Made by a program: the position numbers and the translations under genes. Of a DNA stretch of 64,000 nt, positions 16,840 through 25,429 are shown piece after piece. Numbering within the stretch: position 1 is the first letter of the stretch; each line of letters opens with the position of its first letter. Source of the DNA: [Actinomadura] parvosata subsp. kistnae (lineage in GTDB: Bacteria > Actinomycetota > Actinomycetes > Streptosporangiales > Streptosporangiaceae). The stretch lies in NCBI RefSeq assembly GCF_900323885.1, contig NZ_OOHJ01000001.1:1-64000 (forward strand), in the 5' to 3' direction. The notes below the pieces were generated by a model, which saw only the letters and a list, made by a program, of their open reading frames with translations, ran no database searches and was not told the origin of the DNA.

Positions 16840-17604
16840 CCACCGAGCCGCCCGCCCCCGGTCGCCGCTTCGTCGGCTGGCTTCACCGAGCCGCCCGCGC
16901 CCGGTCGCTGCTTCGTCGGCGGCGGTCAGCTCCGCTGAGACGCCCTGCCTCGCCGGTGGTGGGCAGCTCCGCCAGGAGGCGCCGCCTGAGGCTCGGCTCC
17001 GTCGACGACGGATAGCTCCACAGGGGAAGCCCCGCCCCCGGCCACCTCAGGACCCGGCCCCGTCGGCAGCGGGCAGCTCCAGTAGGACGCCTCGCCCCCC
17101 GCCACCTCAAGGCCCGGCCGCGTCGGCAGCAGGCAGTCCCACCAGGACGCCCCGCCCCCGACCACCTCAGGGCGCGGCCCCGTCGGCGGCGGGCAGCTCC
17201 ACTGGGGCGCCCCACCTCTCGGTCGCCTCAGGACCCGGGCTCGTCGGCGGCGGCCGCTCCAGTAGGACGCCCCGCCCCCCGACCACCTCAAGACCCGGCC
17301 GCGTCGGCAGCAGGCAATCCCGCCAGGACGCCCTGCCCCCTGACCGCCTCAGGCCCCGGACCCGTCGGCGGCAGGCAGCCCTGCCAGGATGCGCCGCCTG
17401 AGGCTCGCCCTCGTCAACGACGGGTAGCTCCACCGGAAGGCCCTACCCCCGACCACCTCAAAGCCCAAACCCGTCGGCAGCAGACAGGCCCGCCAGGACG
17501 CCCCGTCTCCCGACCATCTCAGGCCGCGGCCCCGTCGGCGGCGGGCAGCTCCACTGGGGCCCCCACCTCTCGGTCGCCTCAGGACCCGGGCTCGTCGGCG
17601 GCGG
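16840..17604. repeat. 60-bp minisatellite, about 12 units, built on the 3' end of a histidine kinase gene
   Basis: Each unit contains CCTCAGGACCCGG followed by GTCGGCGGCGGGCAGCTCCA. This is the reverse complement of the kinase's last codons, VELPAADEPGS plus TGA. Clear units begin near 17045, 17105, 17165, 17225, 17286, 17347, 17402, 17457 and 17517, with degenerate ones back to about 16880; the functional kinase end is the last unit (17578). A higher-order period of about 353 bp relates 17180-17252 to 17532-17604. It fills the whole 740-bp gap between two convergent genes; no gene is seen inside. Confidence 0.9.
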
Positions 17605-18739
17605 GCAGCTCCACCGTGATCGTCAAGCCCCCCTCGTCGCGCGGCCGAGCCAGGACCGTGCCGCCGTGGGCCTCCGCGATCACGCGGACGATCGACAGGC
17701 CGAGCCCGCTGCCCCGGTCCGACCGCAACCGGTCGCCGTGCAGCCGCCGGAACGGCTCGAAGATCGTCTCGATCTCGTACGGTGGCACCGGCAGGCCGGT
17801 GTTGGCCACGACCAGCTCCACCCGGTCGGCCCGCCCGCGCGTCGTCACCCACACCTCGCCCTTGGGCTGGTTGTGGCGGACGGCGTTCTCGACCAGGTTC
17901 TGGACCAGCCGCTCCACCAGCACCGCCTCGCCCGCCGTGGGCGCGGAGTCCAGCAGCCGGTGGATCGTCACCTCGCGCTCCGCCGCCTCGGCCGCCGCCT
18001 GGTCGAGCACGTGCTCGGCCACGTCCGACAGGTCGAAGGGCCGCCGGTCGAGCACCGCCTGCTCGCCTTCCGCCAGCGCGAGCAGGCCGTCGATGAGCCG
18101 TTCGTGCCGCGCGTTGACGAGCAGCAGCGACTCGCCGAGCCGTTTGACGTCGTCGGTCGCGTCGGGCCGCCGCACGGCCACGTCCACCAGCGTGCGGTTG
18201 ATCGTCAGCGGGGTGCGCAGCTCGTGGGAGGCGTTGGCGACGAACTTGCGCTGCCCGTCGAACGCGCGCGCCAGCCGCCCCAGCATGATGTCGTAGGTGT
18301 CGGCCAGCTCCTTGATCTCCTCCCGGGGGCCGTCGTAGGCGATGCGTTCGGTCAGGTCGCCGCTCTGCGCCACCCGCTGCGCCGTCTCGGTGACCCTTCT
18401 GAGGGGCCGCAACATCCACCCCGCGCTCTGCCACCCGATCCCGAACGCCAGCGCCGTGGCCGCCAGCAGCGCGACCGCGCCGACGTTACGTACCGTGGCC
18501 GGTGTGTCGCGCTGGTAGACGGCGTGCACCTGCATCGCGCGGCTGCGCGCGATCTCGTACATGTCCTGATAGCGGTAGAACTCCCGCCAGCTGTCGACCG
18601 CGAACTTGGCAGGCGTGAACACGCCGGCGCGATACTCGAGGCTCTGCCGCGCCGCGAGATAAACCCCCGTCAGCGCCAGGCCGCCCAGCACCAGCACCAC
18701 CCCGGAACAGACCAGGGCGAAACGCATACGAACGCTCAT
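17579..18739 (-). CDS. Sensor histidine kinase (OmpR-partner type)
   Basis: 386 aa with two membrane helices (about residues 7-29 and 85-108) flanking a short extracellular sensor of about 55 aa, then HAMP (about 109-160), HisKA with phospho-His172 in NASHELRTPL, and a complete HATPase domain: N-box LVQNLVENAVRHNQP and G-box GSGLGLSIVRVIAEAHGG. ATG 18739 overlaps the regulator's stop (ATGA), so kinase and regulator are coupled. The small extracellular domain resembles CutS-like kinases. Its 3' terminal coding sequence is the template for the array downstream. Confidence 0.93.
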   Translation of the reverse strand: MSVRMRFALVCSGVVLVLGGLALTGVYLAARQSLEYRAGVFTPAKFAVDSWREFYRYQDMYEIARSRAMQVHAVYQRDTPATVRNVGAVALLAATALAFGIGWQSAGWMLRPLRRVTETAQRVAQSGDLTERIAYDGPREEIKELADTYDIMLGRLARAFDGQRKFVANASHELRTPLTINRTLVDVAVRRPDATDDVKRLGESLLLVNARHERLIDGLLALAEGEQAVLDRRPFDLSDVAEHVLDQAAAEAAEREVTIHRLLDSAPTAGEAVLVERLVQNLVENAVRHNQPKGEVWVTTRGRADRVELVVANTGLPVPPYEIETIFEPFRRLHGDRLRSDRGSGLGLSIVRVIAEAHGGTVLARPRDEGGLTITVELPAADEPGS

Positions 18740-19392
18740 GGGATCCGGTACCCCGATCCCGGAACGGTCTCGATGACCTGGGGCTCGCCGAGCTTCTTAC
18801 GCAGCTTCATCATCGTCGTGCGCACCGTGTTCGTGAACGGGTCGATGTGCTCGTCCCACACCTTCTCCAGCAGCGTCTCCGCCGACACCACCGCGCCCTG
18901 CGCCCGCAGCAGCTCGGCCAGCACGCCGAACTCCTTGCGGGCCAGCGGCACGTACCGCCCGTCGCGGAACACCTGCCGGTGCGCCCAGTCCAGCCGCACC
19001 CCCGCCCGCTCCAGCATCGGCGGATCCGCCTTGCGCGCCCGCCGCCCCAGCGCGTGCACGCGCGCCACCAGTTCCTCGAACGCGAACGGCTTCGGCAGAT
19101 AATCGTCGGCCCCCAGCGACAACCCCGCCACCCGAGCCCGCACATCGGACGCCGCCGTCAACATCAGCACCCGCACCAGCCACCCCTGCTCCACCACGGC
19201 CCGGCACACCTCATCACCATGGGTGCCCGGCAGGTCCCGATCGAGGATCAGCACGTCGTAGTCATGCACCCCGAGCCGCTCCAACGCCGCCTCACCGTCA
19301 TAGGCCACATCCACCGCCAACGCCTCCCCCCGCAGCCCTTCGGCGATCGAGTCGGCAAGCATGCGCTCATCCTCAGCGACCAGAACCCGCAC
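18736..19392 (-). CDS. OmpR/PhoB-family response regulator
   Basis: 218 aa from GTG 19392 (GGGGGG 4-5 nt upstream); VRVLVAEDERMLADSIAEGL is the canonical receiver start, so the longer open frame is not used. Phospho-acceptor Asp51 lies in LILDRDLPG, with the conserved Thr (LMLTAAS) and Lys (YLPKPF). The C-terminal winged helix follows, with FGVLAELLRAQGAVVSAETL and the recognition helix TNTVRTTMMKLRKKLG. It is the partner of the kinase it overlaps by 4 nt. Confidence 0.95.
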   Translation of the reverse strand: MRVLVAEDERMLADSIAEGLRGEALAVDVAYDGEAALERLGVHDYDVLILDRDLPGTHGDEVCRAVVEQGWLVRVLMLTAASDVRARVAGLSLGADDYLPKPFAFEELVARVHALGRRARKADPPMLERAGVRLDWAHRQVFRDGRYVPLARKEFGVLAELLRAQGAVVSAETLLEKVWDEHIDPFTNTVRTTMMKLRKKLGEPQVIETVPGSGYRIP

Positions 19393-19512
19393 CGTACCCC
19401 CCAAGATCCTCAAATGCCGACCAGTGTGGCCCTCCCGCCATAACGCCGACATAACCACACCTTTGGCAGGCTAGCGCCGCGGTAACCCAGAGCCGGCTGC
19501 GTCCCTGCCGGT

Positions 19513-20106
19513 TCAGAGCCAGCCTCGTTCCTCCGCCACCCGGACGGCCTCCGCGCGGTTGCGGGCGCCGGTCTTGCCGATGGCCGACGACAGGTAGTTG
19601 CGTACCGTCCCCTCGGTCAGGAACAGGCGCCGGGCGATCGCTGCCACGGTCGGCTCGCCGGACGCCATGCGCAGTACCTCGGCCTCCCGTTGGGTGAGCG
19701 GGCTGGGGCCGGTGGTCAGGGCGGACACGGCCAGCTTCGGGTCGATGACCTGCTCCCCGGCCATCACCCGCCGCACCGCCGCGGCCAGCTCGGCGGCCGG
19801 GGCGTCCTTGACCACGAACCCGGCCACGCCCGCCTCCAGCGCCCTGTTCAGGTAGCCGGCCCGGCCGAACGTGGTCACGATGATCACGCGACGGTCGCGC
19901 AGCCGCTCGGCCACCTCCAGGCCCGACAAACCGGGCATCTCGATGTCGAGCAGGACGACGTCGGGATCGTGCTCCGCCGTCGCCGCCGGCACCTCGTCGC
20001 CGCGGCCCACCTCGGCCACCACCTCGATGTCGTCCTCCAGCCCGAGCAACGCCGCCAGACCGCCCCTCACGAGATCCTGGTCGTCGGCGATGAGCACCTT
20101 GATCAT
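19513..20106 (-). CDS. NarL/DesR-family response regulator
   Basis: 197 aa. Receiver domain with phospho-acceptor Asp54 in VVLLDIEMPG and Lys in FVVKDAP; the C-terminal LuxR HTH reads SPLTQREAEVLRMASGEPTV and FLTEGTVRNYLSSAIGKTGA. ATG 20106 overlaps the stop of the DesK-type kinase (ATGA). Regulators of this class next to an ABC-2 exporter (21714-23326) usually control that exporter. Confidence 0.94.
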   Translation of the reverse strand: MIKVLIADDQDLVRGGLAALLGLEDDIEVVAEVGRGDEVPAATAEHDPDVVLLDIEMPGLSGLEVAERLRDRRVIIVTTFGRAGYLNRALEAGVAGFVVKDAPAAELAAAVRRVMAGEQVIDPKLAVSALTTGPSPLTQREAEVLRMASGEPTVAAIARRLFLTEGTVRNYLSSAIGKTGARNRAEAVRVAEERGWL

Positions 20107-21700
20107 GCCGCCTCCAGAGGAACCTGCGCGTACAGGCGGTAGCCGCCGCCGGGCAGCGTGCCCACCTCCAGCCGCCCACCCGTCGCCCCGACCCGCTCAG
20201 CAAGCCCCGTCAGCCCGTTGCCCTTCCCCCGACGGCCATGGGCGGGATGGTGATGGGGGAGGTGGTCATCGGGACCATGGTCCGCGGTGAGCTGGCGGTC
20301 GGTGGGGTGGTCGTCGGTTGAGTGATGGTGGCTGGAGGGGAGGGCGCTGGGTCGATGGTCGGTGGGTTGGTCATCGGTTGAGCGGTGGTCGCCGGACGGG
20401 AGGCCGCCGGGTGGGCGGTTGGCGGGGTGATGCTCGGCCGGGTGATGCTCGGCGGGTCGGTGGCCGCCGAAGTGGGGATCGGTGGGGCGGTCCTCCGCTG
20501 AGCGGTGGTCGCCCCACGGGAGGCCCCCGGGTCGGTGGTCGACGGGGTGATGCTCGGCCGGGCGATACTCGCCGGAGTGGGGGTCGGTGGGTTGGTCATC
20601 CGCTGAGCGATGCTCGGCGGGTCGGTGGTCGCCGGAGTGGGGGTCGGTGGGGTGATGCTCGGTGGGTCGGTGGCCGCTGGGGTCGGGGCGGTGGGGTGGT
20701 GGTCGCCTTGAAGATGGGGGGTGGGGTGGCCGTCGTCTAGGACTTCCACTGCTGCCGAAGAGTCGTTCACGTGCAGGCGGATGTGGCAGTGGCGGGCGCG
20801 GCTGTGGCGGAGGACGTTCGTGGCGGCTTCTCTTACCGCCCAGGCGAGTTGGGCCTCGGCGGCCGGTGGGATGGGGCCGTCGGCGGGGGAGACGGTGACC
20901 TCGATGCCGGCCACGCCGAGGTTGCGGGTGGCGGTTTCGAGTTCTTCCGACAGGGATGGTGCTCGGTAGCCGGCGATGGCGTGGCGTACCTCGTCCAGGG
21001 CTCGTCGGGCGGTCTGCTCCACTTCCGTCATTTCGTGGGCGGCGCGTTCGGTGTCGGTGGTGGCGAGGCGGGCGGCGAGTTGGCTTCTGATCGTGATCGA
21101 GGTCAGGGTGTGGCCGAGGGTGTCGTGCAGGTCTCTGGCGAAGCGCAGGCGTTCGTTCTCCACGGCGAGGCGTGCGACCTCGAGGCGGGCCGCGTTGAGG
21201 CGGGCGATGAGCAGGCCCATGCTCTTCATCGCCGACACGGCCGCGGTCTGCACCACGATGATCAGTGGCACCCACCAGACCTGCGACATCGGCGCGCCGG
21301 TCCATAGCAGTGCGAGGACCTCCACGACCACTGTCGCGACCACCGCCATGGCGAAGGCGCGGACCCGTAGTGACGCGGCGAACGCGCTGATCGCGAACAC
21401 GAACGACGTGTACGCCCACGGCGCCCCGAACAGCGGCAGCAGCGCCAGCCCCGACATGGTCAGGCCGGCCAGTGCCCATGGCAGGGGCGGGTTGGGGAGG
21501 GGGCTCAGCATGCGCCACATGATCGGCAGCCAGCAGGCCGCGAACACCGCCACCAGCCCCAGTGCCGCCACCACCGCCGGCGCCCCCGGCCCGGAGGCCA
21601 GGAACGACCAGAGCGGCCAGGCGATCAGCAGCAGCCAGGCGGCCGAGCCCACCCTGGCCGCCGTGCGGCCCTTGCCGACATCCAGCTCTCCCACCGTCAT
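20103..21700 (-). CDS. DesK-type sensor histidine kinase with a long Pro/Thr repeat insert (one apparent frame break)
   Basis: About 531 aa after adding one base at the C5 run 20226-20230 (a G run on the coding strand). ATG 21700 (GGAGAG just upstream). Four to five membrane helices occupy residues 18-160; the HisKA_3 motif has phospho-His192 in RDLHDTLGHTL. The ATPase domain starts normally (N-box AVREAATNVLRHSRA, then VEVLDDG) but a low-complexity stretch of about 150 residues (roughly 332-485; for example PPTPTPATTDPPSI) separates it from the G-box GNGLTGLAERVGATGG. That G-box is in the other frame in this sequence. Coupled to the NarL regulator. Confidence 0.82.
20245..20705. repeat. Intragenic composite minisatellite in the DesK-type kinase
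   Basis: Built from degenerate 15-bp modules such as TGATGCTCGGCCGGG and GGAGTGGGGGTCGGTGGG arranged in longer composite units (for example GCGGTGGTCGCC next to ACGGGAGGC recurring near 20383 and 20503). All three frames are open through it. It lies inside the ATP-binding domain, between the D-box and the G-box, at the lid loop. Confidence 0.8.
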
Positions 21701-21713
21701 GGCTCTCCGACCG

Positions 21714-22433
21714 TCATACTGCCCGACGGTAACGCCACAGAGCCAGCGCGGCGAAGAGCACCGTCCAGGCCGCCAGCACGGCCAGCGACGAGCCCGACGG
21801 CGCCAGACCGTCGAGCGCCCGCCAGCCCAGCGAGCCCGCCGCGTACGCAGGGCTGTACTCGGCCACCACGCGCATGCCCTCAGGCATGGACTCCACCGGC
21901 AGCCACAGCCCGCCCAGGACCGTCAGGACGAAGTAGACGATCATCATGGCCAGGCTCGCCACCTGCCCCTTGATCGAGTAGCCGAAGGCCGTGCCGAGCG
22001 CCGCGAACGGCAGCGCGCCCGCCCAGATCAGCACCACCAGCAGCGGCCAGGTGCCGAGCGGCAGCCGCACCCCGGTCAGTAACGCCCCGCCGGCCAGCAC
22101 CACGACGATGCTCGGCAGCACCGTGACCGCGCCGCTGACCAGCTTGGCCGTCACGTAACCGTGCGCGGGCAGCGGCGTGACCGCGAGCTGCGCCAGCCAC
22201 CCCTTGGAGCGCTCCAGCGCGATGGCGCCCCCGATGAACAACGCGGAGCCCATCGCGCCGTAGGTGGCCATCGACACCATCGTGTACGCCCCGACGTCGC
22301 CGATCCCCTTCGGCGCCACGTCGAGCACGAGCGTGAACAGCAGGTAGAGCCCCAGCGGGAAGAACGTGGTCATGATCAGCCCCACCGGGTTGCGGAAACC
22401 CCGCGCCAGCTCCAGTCTCAGGTACGACCCCAT
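21714..22433 (-). CDS. ABC-2 type transporter permease
   Basis: 239 aa, six predicted membrane helices starting with RNPVGLIMTTFFPLGLYLLF and ending with LAVLAAWTVLFAALALWRY; the central block (ERSKGWLAQLAVTPLPAHGY) is the amphipathic segment typical of ABC-2 permeases, followed by the conserved Pro-rich loop GGLWLPVESMPEGM. ATG 22433 overlaps the ATPase stop (TGATG). With the ATPase it forms a drug or lipid exporter; the adjacent DesK/DesR-like system 13 bp downstream is probably its regulator. Confidence 0.93.
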   Translation of the reverse strand: MGSYLRLELARGFRNPVGLIMTTFFPLGLYLLFTLVLDVAPKGIGDVGAYTMVSMATYGAMGSALFIGGAIALERSKGWLAQLAVTPLPAHGYVTAKLVSGAVTVLPSIVVVLAGGALLTGVRLPLGTWPLLVVLIWAGALPFAALGTAFGYSIKGQVASLAMMIVYFVLTVLGGLWLPVESMPEGMRVVAEYSPAYAAGSLGWRALDGLAPSGSSLAVLAAWTVLFAALALWRYRRAV

Positions 22434-23326
22434 CAGCCCCGCCCCTCTCCCGTCAGGCTCACGAACGCGCTCTCCAGGTCTGTGCTCTCCACCCGTACGT
22501 CTCTGACGTCGTCGAACATCGCGAACAACCCGCGCAGCGTCGCGTCGGAGTCTTTCGTGCGCAGCGTGACCGAGCGGCCCTCGACGCTCACCTGCAGCAC
22601 CCCCGGCAGGATCTCCAGGTCGTCGAGGTCCGCGTCGTACAGCGTGCACCGCACCTCGCTGCCGCCCACCAGCGACTTCACCGTGGACACGGAGCCGTCG
22701 GCGACGACCCTGCCGCCCGCGAGCAGCACCACCCGGTCGGCGTAGTCGTCGGCCTCGGCCAGGTAATGGGTGGCGAAGACGGCGGTGCGGCCCTGCGCCG
22801 TCCGCGCGCGTACCTCCTGCCACAGGGCGCGGCGGCCCTCCACGTCGAGGCCGACCGTCGGCTCGTCGAGCACCAGCACGTCGGGGTCGCCGACCACGCA
22901 CAGCGCGAACCGCACCCGCTGCCGCTGCCCGCCCGACAGCGCCCCGACGCGCCGCCTCGCCAGGTCTTCGACGCCCGCCGCCCGCATCGCCCGCTCCGGC
23001 GGCAGCGGCCTCGGGTACATGCCGGCGACCGCCGCCACCAGCTCGCCCACCCGGACGTCCTCCAGCAGCCCGGACTCCTGCAGCAGCACCCCGACCCGGC
23101 CCGCCCGTAACGCCTCCAGCGGCGGGCGGCCGAGCACCCTCGCGGTGCCCGAGCCGGGGGTGCGCAGGCCGAGCGCGATCGACAACAACGTGCTCTTGCC
23201 CGCCCCGTTCGGGCCGAGCACCGCCACCGTCTCGCCCTCGCCGACATCGAGATCGACGTCGGCGAGCGCGGTGACCGGGCCGTAGGTCTTCGTGACGGCC
23301 CGCATCTCCCACACGCTTTTCGTCAT
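22433..23326 (-). CDS. ABC transporter ATP-binding protein
   Basis: 297 aa from ATG 23326. Walker A GPNGAGKST, Q-loop VGVLLQESGLL, signature LSGGQRQRVRFAL, Walker B VLVLDEPTVGLD and H-loop FATHYLAEADDYADRV are all intact. The C-terminal 80 residues form the small DrrA-like regulatory extension. It energises the ABC-2 permease, whose start overlaps its stop. The start has no clear Shine-Dalgarno sequence and faces a 447-bp repeat-filled region that it shares with a divergent kinase gene. Confidence 0.95.
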   Translation of the reverse strand: MTKSVWEMRAVTKTYGPVTALADVDLDVGEGETVAVLGPNGAGKSTLLSIALGLRTPGSGTARVLGRPPLEALRAGRVGVLLQESGLLEDVRVGELVAAVAGMYPRPLPPERAMRAAGVEDLARRRVGALSGGQRQRVRFALCVVGDPDVLVLDEPTVGLDVEGRRALWQEVRARTAQGRTAVFATHYLAEADDYADRVVLLAGGRVVADGSVSTVKSLVGGSEVRCTLYDADLDDLEILPGVLQVSVEGRSVTLRTKDSDATLRGLFAMFDDVRDVRVESTDLESAFVSLTGEGRG

Positions 23327-23403
23327 GGCAGTAGCCTGCGGGAACGGGTGCCGCCGGGTGTAGTGCCGTACGTCAGCCGGGGCTGTATGACGGATGTCAT
23401 GGG

Positions 23404-23736
23404 CGACGGCGTTAGGCGTGCTCCGGTAGCCGTGCCGGTCATGTGATGCGGCGTGGGATGTGCTTCGGTTGCCGTGTTGGTCATGTGATGCGGCGTGAGG
23501 TGTGCCTCGGTTGCCGTGTCGGTCGTGGTGTGCGCTGGGTTCTGGGTGCCATGAGTAGGTATGGCGCGGGTGTGCTCCGGTTGCCGTGTCGGTCGTGGCG
23601 TGCGCCGCGTTGTGGGTGCCGTCAGTAGGTACGGCGGGGGCGTGCCCCGGCTGCCGTGCTGGCCATGGCGTGCGCTGTCTTCTCGGCGCCATCAGGGGTA
23701 CGGCGCGAGGTGTATTCCGGATACCGCGCTGGCGGT
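23404..23736. repeat. Tandem repeats between the ABC exporter and a divergent histidine kinase
   Basis: Two related arrays. Units of about 42-45 bp (23404-23448, 23449-23490, then a partial) share the core CGGTTGCCGTGTYGGTC. They merge into 70-bp units at 23531-23600, 23601-23670 and 23671-23736 that keep that core and add a TGCGCTGGGTTCTGGGTGCC segment. They fill most of the 447 bp between two divergent starts; no gene is recognised inside. The promoters of both genes must lie within or beside the array. Confidence 0.85.
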
Positions 23737-23773
23737 ATCGCCCGTCCGGTGGGGTGTGCACTAGCGTGCGGCC

Positions 23774-25429
23774 ATGCGGACCATCGCCCTGATGTGCGGC
23801 ATGGCAGTGGTCGTCTACTCCTCCACCGCCATGGCGCTCGGCAACCAGCCGGGCGCCCGGCCGCTCGACGTGCTCGGGCATGTGCTGCTGGCCGTCACAG
23901 TGCTCGGGCTCGCCTGGTGGCGACGGCGGCCCGAAGCGGCGCTGGCGGTGTGTGCGGGAGCGGCCGCCGCCGTCTTCACCCTCGGGTACGCGCTCGCGCT
24001 GTGGCCGGCGCCTGCCCTGATCGCCCTGTTCGTCACCATCGCTGACGGGCGCCGCAGGGTCATGGGATGGGTGGGGGCGGCGTTCCTCGTCGCGGTGCCC
24101 GGGATGGTCGCCGTCGTGCGTGCCGAGGCCGACGTCGTGACCGCCGTGATCCTCTGGACGTTGATCGTCCTGGCCGTCGCGCAGGGTGGGGAGGCGTCGC
24201 GGGCGCGGCGGGCGTACACGGCCGAGGTCGAGCGGCGGGCCGCCGACGCCGAGCGAACCCGTGAGGAGGAGGCGCTGCGGCGGGCACAGGAGGAACGGCT
24301 GCGGGTGGCCAGGGAGCTGCATGACGTCACCTCGCATACGGTGTCCGTGATCGCCCTGCACGCCGCCGTCGCCGCCGAGGCCGTCGAACGTGCCGGCGGG
24401 CCGCCCGAAGCTGCCGCCGCGCTCGGGGTGATCCGCTCGTCGAGCCGGCAGGCCCTGTCGGAGATGAAGGCCATCCTCGGCGTCCTGCGCACGAACGGCC
24501 CGAACGGCCCGAGCGGCACGAGCGGCGCCACTGGTACAGGCGCGACCGGCATGGGCGGCACCGGCCGCTCGGGCGGCACGGGTGACATGGGTGGCGCCGG
24601 TGGCATGGGCGATGTGGGTGGCAGGAGTGGCATGGATAGCGTGGGTGGCCTGGGCGACGGGGGCGACCTGGGTGGCGTGGGTGGTGGCCGGGGCGATGAG
24701 GGTGACCTCCGTGGCGTGAGTGACCTAGGCGATGAGGATGACGTCGGTGGCGTGAGTGACCTGGGCGATGAGGGCGGCATGGGCCGCACCGGCGGCACCG
24801 GCCGCACGGGCAGCGCCGGTGGCATGGGTGGCCCGCGTTGCATGGGCGATGAGGGTGACCTAAGTGGCCGGCGTGACCTAAGCGATGAGGGCGGCGTTGG
24901 TGGGGCTGGTGGCATCGGGGCCACCGGTCGCATGGGTGGTGTCGGTGGCCTGGGTGGCCTGGGTGGCGCGGGTGGTGGCATGGGCGGTACGGGTGGGGCT
25001 GAGGGCGGTCGTGTTCGGCAGGTCCGATTCGTGCGGCATTGCCGTCTTGTCGAGGACGACTTCGTTCCGCAGCCCGGCTCCGCGCAGTTGCCCCGCCTGA
25101 TCGAGAACGCCGCGCTGCCGGTGACCCTGGATGTCGAAGGTGAGCGCCGCACCCTGCCGGCCGCTGCCGACCTGACCGTCTACCGTGTCGTGCAGGAGGC
25201 GCTGACCAACACCATGCGGCATGCCGGCGCCACCAGGGCGAGCGTGACGCTGACGTACGAGGTGGGAGCGGTGACCGTGCGGGTGGACGATGACGGGCGG
25301 GGTGGGCGGGCGCCGCACGGGCATGGGCTCACCGGCATGGCGGAGCGCGTCGCGGCCGTGGGGGGCCGGCTCGCCACCGGGGAGGCGCCCGGAGGCGGTT
25401 TCCGCGTCACCGCCCGGTTGCCCGCGTGA
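23774..25429 (+). CDS. DesK/NarX-type sensor histidine kinase with a Gly-rich repeat insert
   Basis: 551 aa, far longer than the usual 370-400. Four membrane helices (residues about 1-130) are followed by a coiled segment, then phospho-His183 in RELHDVTSHTVSV. After LSEMKAILGVLR (about residue 240) comes an insert of about 175 residues made of Gly-x-x and DLGDEG-type repeats, ending near residue 415. The usual linker then resumes (PGSAQLPRLIENAALPVTL) and the HATPase domain is complete: EALTNTMRHAG and GHGLTGMAERVAAVGG. The frame is kept throughout. The stop overlaps the regulator start (GTGA). Confidence 0.92.
   Translation: MRTIALMCGMAVVVYSSTAMALGNQPGARPLDVLGHVLLAVTVLGLAWWRRRPEAALAVCAGAAAAVFTLGYALALWPAPALIALFVTIADGRRRVMGWVGAAFLVAVPGMVAVVRAEADVVTAVILWTLIVLAVAQGGEASRARRAYTAEVERRAADAERTREEEALRRAQEERLRVARELHDVTSHTVSVIALHAAVAAEAVERAGGPPEAAAALGVIRSSSRQALSEMKAILGVLRTNGPNGPSGTSGATGTGATGMGGTGRSGGTGDMGGAGGMGDVGGRSGMDSVGGLGDGGDLGGVGGGRGDEGDLRGVSDLGDEDDVGGVSDLGDEGGMGRTGGTGRTGSAGGMGGPRCMGDEGDLSGRRDLSDEGGVGGAGGIGATGRMGGVGGLGGLGGAGGGMGGTGGAEGGRVRQVRFVRHCRLVEDDFVPQPGSAQLPRLIENAALPVTLDVEGERRTLPAAADLTVYRVVQEALTNTMRHAGATRASVTLTYEVGAVTVRVDDDGRGGRAPHGHGLTGMAERVAAVGGRLATGEAPGGGFRVTARLPA
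24494..25013. repeat. Intragenic Gly-encoding minisatellite in a histidine kinase
   Basis: About 520 bp of degenerate 9- and 15-bp modules such as GGTGGCATGGGCGATGTG and GTGAGTGACCTGGGCGATGA, with some longer exact recurrences (GGCGTGAGTGACCT at about 24712 and 24751). It encodes a Gly/Asp/Met-rich linker between the dimerisation and ATPase domains. Confidence 0.88.

Noticed and set aside
16840..17604. CRISPR array
   Set aside because: Units are directly adjacent, degenerate and match a gene end; there are no unique spacers and no cas genes. The Cas4-like protein at 44245 is not associated with any repeat-spacer array.
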